A stretch of DNA of 64,000 bases from Prauserella muralis (GTDB lineage: Bacteria > Actinomycetota > Actinomycetes > Mycobacteriales > Pseudonocardiaceae), in NCBI RefSeq assembly GCF_003202285.1, contig NZ_MASW01000001.1:1612001-1676000 (forward strand), written 5' to 3'. A program made the position numbers and the translations under genes. This document shows, one piece after another, positions 18,666-25,604 of the stretch; position 1 is the stretch's first letter; each line of letters opens with the position of its first letter. The notes under the pieces are model-generated. The model made no database searches, was not told where the DNA came from, and saw nothing but the letters and a program-made list of their open reading frames with translations.

Positions 18666-19040
18666 GTGTCCGTACCGGGGCAGAGCACCACGACGAGTTC
18701 GCCGGGGCCGTCGGGAGGTGTCAACGCGCCGGGCGGCTACACCGCCGACACCGGCGCGATGGCCAGCCAGGCCAAGGCGATCAACGACGCGGCCGAGGAC
18801 GCGCAGGACGAGGTGAAGGATCTCGCGCCCGCGAAGGTGACCGAAGCGGAGTTCGGCACGGCGCACACGCAGTGGGGCGCCGACTTCACGGCCGCCATCG
18901 ACGAGCTGGGCAAGGGCGCCAACGCCATGTGCACGTCGCTCATCGGGCTGGCGCAGTCCATCGGCAGTGCGGGTGACCAGTACGCCGCGGCGGAGTCCGA
19001 GCAGGCCTCGGCGGCCACGCAGTCGGGGAGCGGGATGTGA
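18666..19040 (+). CDS. WXG100-like putative type VII secretion substrate
   Basis: A 124-aa, Ala/Ser-rich helical protein with no signal peptide. A Ser/Thr/Pro/Gly-rich start (about 35 residues) is followed by two predicted helices with a Trp-Gly turn (HTQWGADF, about residue 75). The C-terminal motif YAAAE fits the YxxxD/E type VII export signal. It overlaps the next gene by four bases (GTGA) and opens a six-gene coupled operon. WXG-like classification is inferred from size, turn Trp and export motif; it is not a canonical W-x-G protein. The ESX-4 machine 7 kb upstream is the obvious exporter. Confidence 0.65.
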   Translation: MSVPGQSTTTSSPGPSGGVNAPGGYTADTGAMASQAKAINDAAEDAQDEVKDLAPAKVTEAEFGTAHTQWGADFTAAIDELGKGANAMCTSLIGLAQSIGSAGDQYAAAESEQASAATQSGSGM

Positions 19041-21601
19041 GCGAGAAGACCTGGGAAGAGACGCAGCGCATTCTCGACGACCCCTACGTTTCGGCGGATA
19101 CGAAGCAGGACGTGCTCGCCGCGTATTCGGTGGCCGGTGACGGCAGCGACAACGGCGCCGCCGACCAGTACTACGAGCAGTACAACGTCGCACCCGGGCT
19201 CGGGATGAACAACCAGGGCCAGTGGGTGAACCCGGACGAGGTCTACCAGAACGCCAGGGACGAGTCCGAGCAGGCGGGCTACCACGACCGCCAGGTCCGC
19301 GACCGGCTGGACGGCAACCAGTCCGAACTGGACAGTGCGCAGGCGCCCGGCTCCGGCAGCGGCGCCGTCACCACGTCCGACGAGTTGTTCGACCTGGCCA
19401 AGCCCGCCCTTGAGGTCTTCGAACAGTTCCTGCCCATCGACGCCGAGGCGCCGTCCGACTCCCGTCACATCGACAGCCCCCTGAACTACGACAGCGACGT
19501 CGTGAAGTTGTTCGACGAGCAGCGGGGCATCAACTTCCAGAAGTTCCTCGACGAGGCTCAGCGGCTGCGCGACGCGCACACCGTGCTGAAGGAGACCCAC
19601 GGCACCACCGAGTCCAGCCTGAACTCGCTGTACAAGGACTGGACCGGTGCCGGCGCCAACGCGTCCTACCAGAAGTACAGCGAGGACATCGCACCCAACG
19701 TGCAGGAACTCCTCGAGTACCTCGACGGCGCCGCGCAGGTGATCGAGGAAACCGTCGGCAGCGTCTACGAGTTGTGCAAGAGCAAGGCCGACGAGGTCAT
19801 CGCGATGTACACGCCCACCATCGGCAGCGCGGTGCCGGAGATCGCCAGCCAGGTGATGAAGCTCGCCCGTGGAGAGTTCGACTCGCAGGACGAGGTGCTG
19901 GAGGTCGCAGCCTGGGTCGACGCCGAGTGCGGCACCAATATCGAGTCCACCATCCGCTCCGACGACTGCGGTCTCAACGACGAGAACAAGCAGATGGTGA
20001 TGAACGAGTGCAAGACGTGGATTCGCCAGTCGTGGAACACCGACCTCTACGACAACCTCTACGCGCAATTCAAGGACCTGTGCGAGAACACGAAGGAGCA
20101 GGTCGACCAGGCGTGGGAGGAACTCAACACCTACCTCAAGGACTACAAGAGCGAGTTCCCTGAGGGCGCCGCCAACCCTCAACCCCAGCCGCAACCCCAG
20201 CCACAGCCCCAGCCGAACCCGGGCGGCCCCGGCACGCCGGGAGGTTCCGGCACCGGTGGTGGTGGCACGGGCGGCGGTGGCACCGGCGGTGGGGGCACGC
20301 CCTCGGTGCCCGAGATGGAGACGCCGGGGGCGGACAAGCCGCCGGAGCCCGGCAAGAACCCGGTGACCGGCGAGGACCTGGAGGTCGACCCGGAGACCGG
20401 TGAGCCGTACCCGATCGACCCGGAGACCGGCGAGGCCATCAAGGACGTCGGCGACGACCAGGACACGGTCACCGTCGAGAAGGGCGACCACAAGCTGGAG
20501 ATGACCGAGCCGGACGCCGACGGCAAGATGGACATCTCGGTCGACGACGGCTCCGGTCAGCCCAAGGACTACAAACTCGACTTCGGCACCGGCGAGCAGG
20601 GCACGGAGGGCACGGACGGCGGCCGCGGGGGTGAGGGCGGCGGCCGAGACGGCGAGTTCGGGCCGCAGGGCTCGGGCGAGGGATCGGCAGGGGACGAGAA
20701 GGTCTACCGTCCGGGACCGGACGGCAAGATCCACATCGAGGACGGCAATCTCAAGATCACGGCCGAGCAGCCGGAGGGCCCTGACGGGCCCACGAAGGTC
20801 ACCGTGGACGACGGCACCCCGCCGCCCACCACCTACACGCTCGGCGAGTCCACTCAGGACGGCACGGCGGGCGGCCAGGGTCCCGGCGGCGCCGGCGGCG
20901 GAGCGCCGCGTGAGAACTTCCGGACGATGCCCGCGTACGGGGAGAACCCCCTGGCGGGCGGCGAGGGGGGTGGCGCGCCCGGCGATCCGGTGCGCGGTGG
21001 TCCCGCCGACGGCGTGCGGGACGTCGGCGTTCCGGCCGGCGGCGATGGGGCCGGCGTGGGGGCCGCTGCCGCGGCGGCTCCGGCCGGTGCCGGTGCGGAC
21101 TCCGCCGGATTCGCCGGAGGCGGCGGTGGCGGCGGTGGCGGCACGGACGCGCAGGCCGCGGCGGCCGGTGGCGGCATGGGTGGCGGCGCCGGCGGCGTCG
21201 ACCCAGGCGTTGCCGGTGGGGGCCCCGGCGGGAGCGCGGGTGTGGGGACCGGCACCGAGGAGACGCTCAGCGCCGGGGCTCAGTCCGGCGCCCAGGAGCA
21301 GTCCACACCCGCCGGCGCCGGAGCCGGGGTGGCTGCCGCGCCCGGCGGCATGGGGGAGGCCATGGCGGCTCCGGCCGCGCAGGGTGGCGCCAGCGCGGGC
21401 GGCGCAGGCGGGATGGGCATGATGGGCGGCGGCATGGGTGCCATGGGCGGTGGCGCAGGCGGCGGCCAGGGCGGAGACCAGGAACGCGGCGCGAACCCCT
21501 ACCGGCTCGACGGCGGCATCTTCGGCAACAGCGGCGGCGGTCAACGGATCAGCGGCTCGCTCCACGACGACGGTGACCGCTCGGTGCGGTTCGACAGGTA
21601 A
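19037..21601 (+). CDS. Large modular putative type VII secretion substrate
   Basis: An 854-aa protein without signal peptide or membrane helix. Residues 1-375 are largely helical and carry a W-x-G turn (KDWTGAGANASY, about residue 201) and scattered Cys (ECGTN, DDCGLN, NECKTW, DLCENT). A PQ-repeat linker follows (residues about 380-395), then Gly-rich TGGGG repeats. Two DPETGE units come next, then two related ~45-residue modules. The first contains MDISVDDGSGQPKDYKLDFG and the second KVTVDDGTPPPTTYTLG. The last 230 residues are Gly/Ala-rich. It is coupled to the WXG-like gene before it. Export or cell-surface display by ESX is inference. Confidence 0.6.
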   Translation: MSEKTWEETQRILDDPYVSADTKQDVLAAYSVAGDGSDNGAADQYYEQYNVAPGLGMNNQGQWVNPDEVYQNARDESEQAGYHDRQVRDRLDGNQSELDSAQAPGSGSGAVTTSDELFDLAKPALEVFEQFLPIDAEAPSDSRHIDSPLNYDSDVVKLFDEQRGINFQKFLDEAQRLRDAHTVLKETHGTTESSLNSLYKDWTGAGANASYQKYSEDIAPNVQELLEYLDGAAQVIEETVGSVYELCKSKADEVIAMYTPTIGSAVPEIASQVMKLARGEFDSQDEVLEVAAWVDAECGTNIESTIRSDDCGLNDENKQMVMNECKTWIRQSWNTDLYDNLYAQFKDLCENTKEQVDQAWEELNTYLKDYKSEFPEGAANPQPQPQPQPQPQPNPGGPGTPGGSGTGGGGTGGGGTGGGGTPSVPEMETPGADKPPEPGKNPVTGEDLEVDPETGEPYPIDPETGEAIKDVGDDQDTVTVEKGDHKLEMTEPDADGKMDISVDDGSGQPKDYKLDFGTGEQGTEGTDGGRGGEGGGRDGEFGPQGSGEGSAGDEKVYRPGPDGKIHIEDGNLKITAEQPEGPDGPTKVTVDDGTPPPTTYTLGESTQDGTAGGQGPGGAGGGAPRENFRTMPAYGENPLAGGEGGGAPGDPVRGGPADGVRDVGVPAGGDGAGVGAAAAAAPAGAGADSAGFAGGGGGGGGGTDAQAAAAGGGMGGGAGGVDPGVAGGGPGGSAGVGTGTEETLSAGAQSGAQEQSTPAGAGAGVAAAPGGMGEAMAAPAAQGGASAGGAGGMGMMGGGMGAMGGGAGGGQGGDQERGANPYRLDGGIFGNSGGGQRISGSLHDDGDRSVRFDR

Positions 21602-21630
21602 CCGCCCGTGACGGAACAGGAGGAGGGCTG

Positions 21631-22149
21631 ATGGCGGAGGGCAAGGCCGCGGCGGTCATCGCGCGTCTCGGCCAGATCAGTCGCGAGCTGGCCGACCGCC
21701 GGGCCCTGCGCGAGCGCAGGGCCTCGGAGGCGCGCCAGCGGGCGAGTGACAGCCTGCAGAAGCAGGGCAAGGTCGCCGAGCGGGCCGCCAAGCATCTCGG
21801 TGAGCTCGGACGCAGGCAGAAGGAAGCCGGCGGCTGGGTGACCGAGAAGGCACTCGCGGACAAGGACAAGGTCATGGGCTTCGGCCCGGAGGAGGACGAG
21901 CAGCCCGACGAGTTCGCCCGCTACACCGGCTACTCGTCGGCGCCGCCGCCACCGCCGTCACCACCGCAGGCCGATGCGCAGGCGCAGGCGGAGCCGCAGG
22001 AGCGCAAGTACTCCCGCTCGGTGGCGCCACCGCCACCCCCGGAGCCCGAGCCGGCACCGGCGCCACCGCCCCGGCGGGCGCCGCGGCACGCCCGCCGGGA
22101 GCAGAGCTTCGATGACGACGACTTCTCGAACAACAGCTGGCTGACATGA
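21631..22149 (+). CDS. Coiled-coil / proline-rich protein of unknown function
   Basis: 172 aa, ATG with AGGAGGAGGG just upstream. Residues 1-75 are a highly charged Arg/Ala/Glu helix likely to form a coiled coil (RALRERRASEARQRASDS). The second half is Pro-rich (runs of APPPPPSPP and PEPEPAPAPPP) with Tyr, and ends in an acidic tip, DDDDFSNNSW. No signal peptide or membrane segment. The last four bases overlap the ACP start (ATGA), so it is translationally tied to the ACP and ketosynthases. I recognise no family. A chaperone or scaffold role is possible but unsupported. Confidence 0.65.
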   Translation: MAEGKAAAVIARLGQISRELADRRALRERRASEARQRASDSLQKQGKVAERAAKHLGELGRRQKEAGGWVTEKALADKDKVMGFGPEEDEQPDEFARYTGYSSAPPPPPSPPQADAQAQAEPQERKYSRSVAPPPPPEPEPAPAPPPRRAPRHARREQSFDDDDFSNNSWLT

Positions 22150-22397
22150 ACGCACTGGTCGCCGAGCGCAGCGACGAGATCAAACAGCTCGTCTGCCGCG
22201 TACTGGAGGTCGACGCCGAGCAGGTGAGCGAGACGGACCTGTTCATCGATGACCTCGAGGCGGACTCGATGAAGATGATCGAGCTGCTGGCTCATCTGGA
22301 GATCGAGTTCGACGTGGAGATCGACGAGGACGAGCTGGCCCGGCTCGTCAACCTCCGCGGCGTCTACGAGGTGCTGAGCGCCGCGCTGGACGCGTGA
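22146..22397 (+). CDS. Acyl carrier protein
   Basis: An 83-aa carrier protein. The phosphopantetheine serine is in DDLEADSMKMIELL (DSM instead of the usual DSL). Before it lies an acidic ACP helix I-loop region, and after it the helix LAHLEIEFDVEIDEDEL typical of discrete type II ACPs. It overlaps the upstream Pro-rich gene by four bases and sits three bases before a ketosynthase gene. It is therefore a dedicated carrier for that enzyme, not the general fatty-acid AcpM, which lies elsewhere in related genomes. The acyl cargo is unknown. Confidence 0.92.
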   Translation: MNALVAERSDEIKQLVCRVLEVDAEQVSETDLFIDDLEADSMKMIELLAHLEIEFDVEIDEDELARLVNLRGVYEVLSAALDA

Positions 22398-22400
22398 GCC

Positions 22401-23606
22401 GTGCGCAGGGTCGTGGTCACCGGTATCGGTGTGGTGTCGAGCATCGGCACCGGCGCCGGCGAGTTCGCCGAGGCGTTGTGGGAGGGACGCAGCGGCGCGG
22501 GCCCGATCGAGGCGTTCGACACGACGGGTTTCGCCCATGCCAACGGGTGCGAGGTGCGCGGCTTCGAGCCGGAGCGCTGGCTGCGTCGCGTTCCCGTGTC
22601 CGAGGCGGGCCGGGCGACGCAGTTCGCCATCGCGGCGGCGAGGATGGCGGTCGCCGACGCGGGCATCGCCGAGAGCGCGCTGCGCGAGCGGCCCGGGGTC
22701 GTGTCGATCGGGACCACCGACGGCGGTTCCGACGACGGTGAGCGGCTCGCGCAGACCGTTGTCCGCGAGAGCTTCGAGGCGATGGACCCGGCCGCGGCGC
22801 GCCGGGTGCCTGCGAGCCGGCTTGCGGTCGGCGTCGCGCGGGAACTGGGACTGACCGACGTCGACGTGTCGACCGTCGCGACAGCCTGCGCGGCGGGCAA
22901 CTACGCGATCGGCAACGGGTTCGACGCCGTCCGTCTCGGCGAGGCCGAGTACGCGCTGTCCGGGGGTGCGGACGCGCTGTGCCGGATGACGTTCACCGGG
23001 TTCTACCGGCTGGGTGCCGTCGATCCGGAGCGGTGCAGGCCGTTCGACAAGGACCGGCGCGGCATCCTCACCGGTGAGGGTGCCGCCGTCCTGCTGCTGG
23101 AACCGCTGGAGGCGGCGCGCGAGCGCGGGGCGCGCAGCTACGCCGAGGTGCTCGGGTACGGACTGAACTGTGACGCCCACCACCAGGTGGCGCCCGATGG
23201 CGACAGCGTGCGGCGCTGCATGGAGCTGGCGCTGGCCGACGCGGGGGTGGCGCCGGACGAGGTCGACCTGATCTCCGCGCACGGTACCGGCACCAAGGCC
23301 AACGACGCGACCGAATGCGGCGCGATCCGGCAGGTGTTCGGCGAGCAGCCGCCCCGTACGGTGTCGGTGAAATCCATGCTCGGGCACACGATGGGCGCTG
23401 CCAGTGCTCTGGGAGCCGCCGCGTGTGCCCTGGGCATCGCCGGGAGCTTCGTGCCACCGACCATCAACCACGGCGAGACCGACCCGGAGTGTGGCATCGA
23501 CTGCGTGCCGAACACCGCCGTGGAGGCCGAGCTGAACGTGGTGCAGAACAACGCGCTCGCGTTCGGCGGTAACAACGCCGTCGTCGTGCTGGGGAGGCCG
23601 CGGTGA
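22401..23606 (+). CDS. Beta-ketoacyl-ACP synthase, catalytically intact (KS-alpha)
   Basis: Condensing enzyme of the FabF / type II PKS KS-alpha fold, 401 aa, starting RRVVVTGIGVVSSIG. The active-site Cys is in VATACAAGNYAIG (about residue 163), and the two His are in SAHGTGTKAND (about 294) and MLGHTMGAASA (about 329), the latter preceded by the conserved Lys. All catalytic residues are present. The next gene overlaps it by four bases and encodes a degenerate partner, so the pair resembles a KS-alpha/chain-length-factor heterodimer. No malonyl transferase, ketoreductase, cyclase or thioesterase is encoded beside it. The product is unknown. Confidence 0.93.
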   Translation: MRRVVVTGIGVVSSIGTGAGEFAEALWEGRSGAGPIEAFDTTGFAHANGCEVRGFEPERWLRRVPVSEAGRATQFAIAAARMAVADAGIAESALRERPGVVSIGTTDGGSDDGERLAQTVVRESFEAMDPAAARRVPASRLAVGVARELGLTDVDVSTVATACAAGNYAIGNGFDAVRLGEAEYALSGGADALCRMTFTGFYRLGAVDPERCRPFDKDRRGILTGEGAAVLLLEPLEAARERGARSYAEVLGYGLNCDAHHQVAPDGDSVRRCMELALADAGVAPDEVDLISAHGTGTKANDATECGAIRQVFGEQPPRTVSVKSMLGHTMGAASALGAAACALGIAGSFVPPTINHGETDPECGIDCVPNTAVEAELNVVQNNALAFGGNNAVVVLGRPR

Positions 23607-24607
23607 CGGGCGCGGTGGTCACGGCGTGGTCGGCGATCTCGGCGTGCGGGGTCGGGCGCGCGGCGCTACGGGCAGGTCAGGCGCGGCCCACCCGGGTCGA
23701 CGGGGGACCGGGCGACGAGGCGTTCCTGGCGGCGGACTTCGTGGTGGACGAGGCGCTGGGCACGAAGGGCACCGGCTCGATGGACCGGTCGAGCGCGCTG
23801 GGAATCGGCGTCGTGGGTGACGTGCTGGCCGGTCTTGCGGTGGACGAGCGCACCGGGGTGGTGCTCGGCACCACCTCGGGCAGCGCGCAGACCCAACTGG
23901 AGTTCACCCGGGACTCGCTGACGCGCCGCAAACCGTACTTCGTCAACCCTGCCACGATGCCGTTCGCGCTGATGAACAGTGCGGCGGCGCAGGCGGCGAT
24001 CTGGCACAAGCTGACCGGGCCGAACTCCACGATCGCGGGCGGCAGGCTGTCGGGGCTCGGGGTGCTGCGGTACGGGACGCGGCTGCTCGCCGCGGGGCGG
24101 GCGAGCGGTGTGGTGTGCGGCGCGGTGGAGGAGTACAGCGCGGCGCGGGCTTGGCTGGAGGAGCACCGGGGCCGCAGGGGCAGCCTGCTCGGCGAGGGGG
24201 CCGCGGCGGTGTTCGTCGAGCCGGCGGGTTCGCCGCGGCCCGTGCTGGCGGAGGTGCTCGGCATCGAGACCCGCGTGGCCGTGGACGGTGACCCCGAGGC
24301 GGCGCTCGCGTCGGGTGTGCGGCGTGTGCTCGAGCGGGCCGCCATCGAGGCGGGCGACGTGACCACCGTGGCCCTGTCGGCCCCCGGCGGCCTACTGGGC
24401 GAGGCGGAGCGCGCGGTCGCCGACGCTGCGTTTAGCGGGCTGACTGCAGTCGTGGACCCTGCGGAGGCGGTCGGTGACGTCGGGGCGGCCATCGGGATGT
24501 TCCAGGTCGTCGCCGTTCTGGACCGGCCTGGATTTGCCCTGGTGACGGCACTGGACGACGACGGCACCGTCGGGTGCGGGCTGCTGCGAGTGCCGGACGT
24601 CAGCTGA
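23603..24607 (+). CDS. Degenerate ketosynthase (KS-beta / chain-length-factor-like)
   Basis: 334 aa of thiolase fold, shorter than a standard KS. The active-site Cys is absent (STIAGGRLSG at about residue 145 in place of TACAAG), and both catalytic His motifs are lost (SAPGG and VGDVGAA replace HGTGT and GHTMGAA). The nucleophilic-elbow glycine pattern and C-terminal strands remain. Such dead partners set chain length in type II PKS heterodimers; by analogy this one pairs with the preceding KS. A palindromic repeat (24427-24450) lies in frame near the C-terminus and encodes AAFSGLTAV just before the second lost His site. The last eight bases overlap the convergent hydrolase gene. Confidence 0.85.
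   Translation: MTGAVVTAWSAISACGVGRAALRAGQARPTRVDGGPGDEAFLAADFVVDEALGTKGTGSMDRSSALGIGVVGDVLAGLAVDERTGVVLGTTSGSAQTQLEFTRDSLTRRKPYFVNPATMPFALMNSAAAQAAIWHKLTGPNSTIAGGRLSGLGVLRYGTRLLAAGRASGVVCGAVEEYSAARAWLEEHRGRRGSLLGEGAAAVFVEPAGSPRPVLAEVLGIETRVAVDGDPEAALASGVRRVLERAAIEAGDVTTVALSAPGGLLGEAERAVADAAFSGLTAVVDPAEAVGDVGAAIGMFQVVAVLDRPGFALVTALDDDGTVGCGLLRVPDVS
24427..24450. repeat. Palindromic repeat inside the KS-beta gene
   Basis: A single copy centred at 24437.5 with arms GCGTTTAGC and GCTGACTGC. It is translated in frame as part of the KS-beta protein (AAFSGLTAV). Confidence 0.85.
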
Positions 24608-25415
24608 GCGCGGGCTCGGCTTCCCTGTTCAGGTGTGCGGTCTTGAGGTCGGCGTCCAGCAGCGGTCGGTAGGTGTCGGTGCCGGTCAGTTCCGTGAGGA
24701 AGAACGCCGTGAACAGCGCGCGCACCACCCGCTGCGTGGTGCGGTGGGGTTTGCCGTGCAGGAACGGCTGGCTCCAGTGCATACCCTCGGTGACCCCGAG
24801 GTGCGACGACTTGGGGATGGTGCGCAGCTGCACGGGCCCGGCCCAGGCGTTGGCGATGGCCTCGGAGTTGCCGGTCGCGGGCGCGACCAGGTCGTCGTCG
24901 GCCGCCAAGTGCAGGCCCGGAACCGTGACGGAACGGGCGGCGGTGGTGGCCTGGGGCATCGTCTGGGCGGCGGCGATGGTCGCGACCGCCTTGATGTGCG
25001 GGTCACCCTCTGTCGCGGCGGCGAGGACGGCGGCTCCACCGCCGATGGAGTGACCGGCGACGCCGAGTTTGCGGGGGTCGACACTGATGCCGTCCGGGCC
25101 GAGCCGGACGCCGGTGACCATGTCGAGCGTGGAGCGCAGGTCGGCGGCGAACAGCCGGTGCGAGGGCAGCGGGCCGCGGTGGGTCGCCGGGGCGGCGGCG
25201 ACGATGCCCCAGCTCGCGAGGTGGCGCAGCAGCTCCCGGTAGCGGCCGGGCGGCTGGAGCCACCCGTGCCCGAACGCGACGGCCGGCAGGTTCAGCCCCT
25301 CGGCGGGCGTGTACACGACGCCGGGCAGGCCGACGAGGGCGAGGTCGCCGCGCAGCACCTCGTGGGGCCCGGGGTGGGACAGCTCGTCGAGTAACCGCTT
25401 GGGCTTGCTGGCCAT
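24600..25415 (-). CDS. Alpha/beta hydrolase, dienelactone-hydrolase / PET-hydrolase-like
   Basis: 271 aa with the serine hydrolase nucleophile elbow GHSIGGG (about residue 120), an oxyanion strand AVAFGHGW, an acid candidate in LAADDDLVAP and a His near SSHLGV, the order seen in dienelactone hydrolases and cutinase/PETase-type esterases. No signal peptide, so probably cytoplasmic. It converges on, and overlaps by eight bases, the KS-beta gene. It might release or edit an acyl product of that operon, but the opposite orientation argues against co-regulation. The substrate is unknown. Confidence 0.8.
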   Translation of the reverse strand: MASKPKRLLDELSHPGPHEVLRGDLALVGLPGVVYTPAEGLNLPAVAFGHGWLQPPGRYRELLRHLASWGIVAAAPATHRGPLPSHRLFAADLRSTLDMVTGVRLGPDGISVDPRKLGVAGHSIGGGAAVLAAATEGDPHIKAVATIAAAQTMPQATTAARSVTVPGLHLAADDDLVAPATGNSEAIANAWAGPVQLRTIPKSSHLGVTEGMHWSQPFLHGKPHRTTQRVVRALFTAFFLTELTGTDTYRPLLDADLKTAHLNREAEPALS

Positions 25416-25455
25416 GGCTGGAGAGTATCCGACCGGCCCGCCCTCGGCAGACGGA

Positions 25456-25554
25456 GTGCGTTTCGCGGGCGAACCGCAGCGCGCCGAGTGCAGTTCGCCC
25501 GCGAAACGCGGCGCGCGGCGGCCGCCAGAGTGCGTTTAGCGGGCTAAACGCGCT
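25456..25554. repeat. Cluster of three phased palindromic repeats before glmS
   Basis: Copies centred at 25467.5, 25499.5 and 25541.5 (spacing 32 and 42 bp). The first two carry the CGC/GCG inner variant (GCGTTTCGC with GCGAACCGC or GCGAACTGC), the third the AGC/GCT variant as a full palindrome. They lie in the divergent gap between the hydrolase and glmS, ending about 50 bp before the glmS start. Confidence 0.85.
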
Positions 25555-25604
25555 CCCGCTGAGCCGGGGCCGGGGGGTGACGCTGTGTCGTTACGCTGGG
25601 GGAC

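Noticed and set aside
18737-21565. 942-aa open frame on the minus strand
   Set aside because: It is the mirror of the Gly/Ala-rich substrate-like gene; composition is low-complexity, it has no ribosome site and no recognisable domain.
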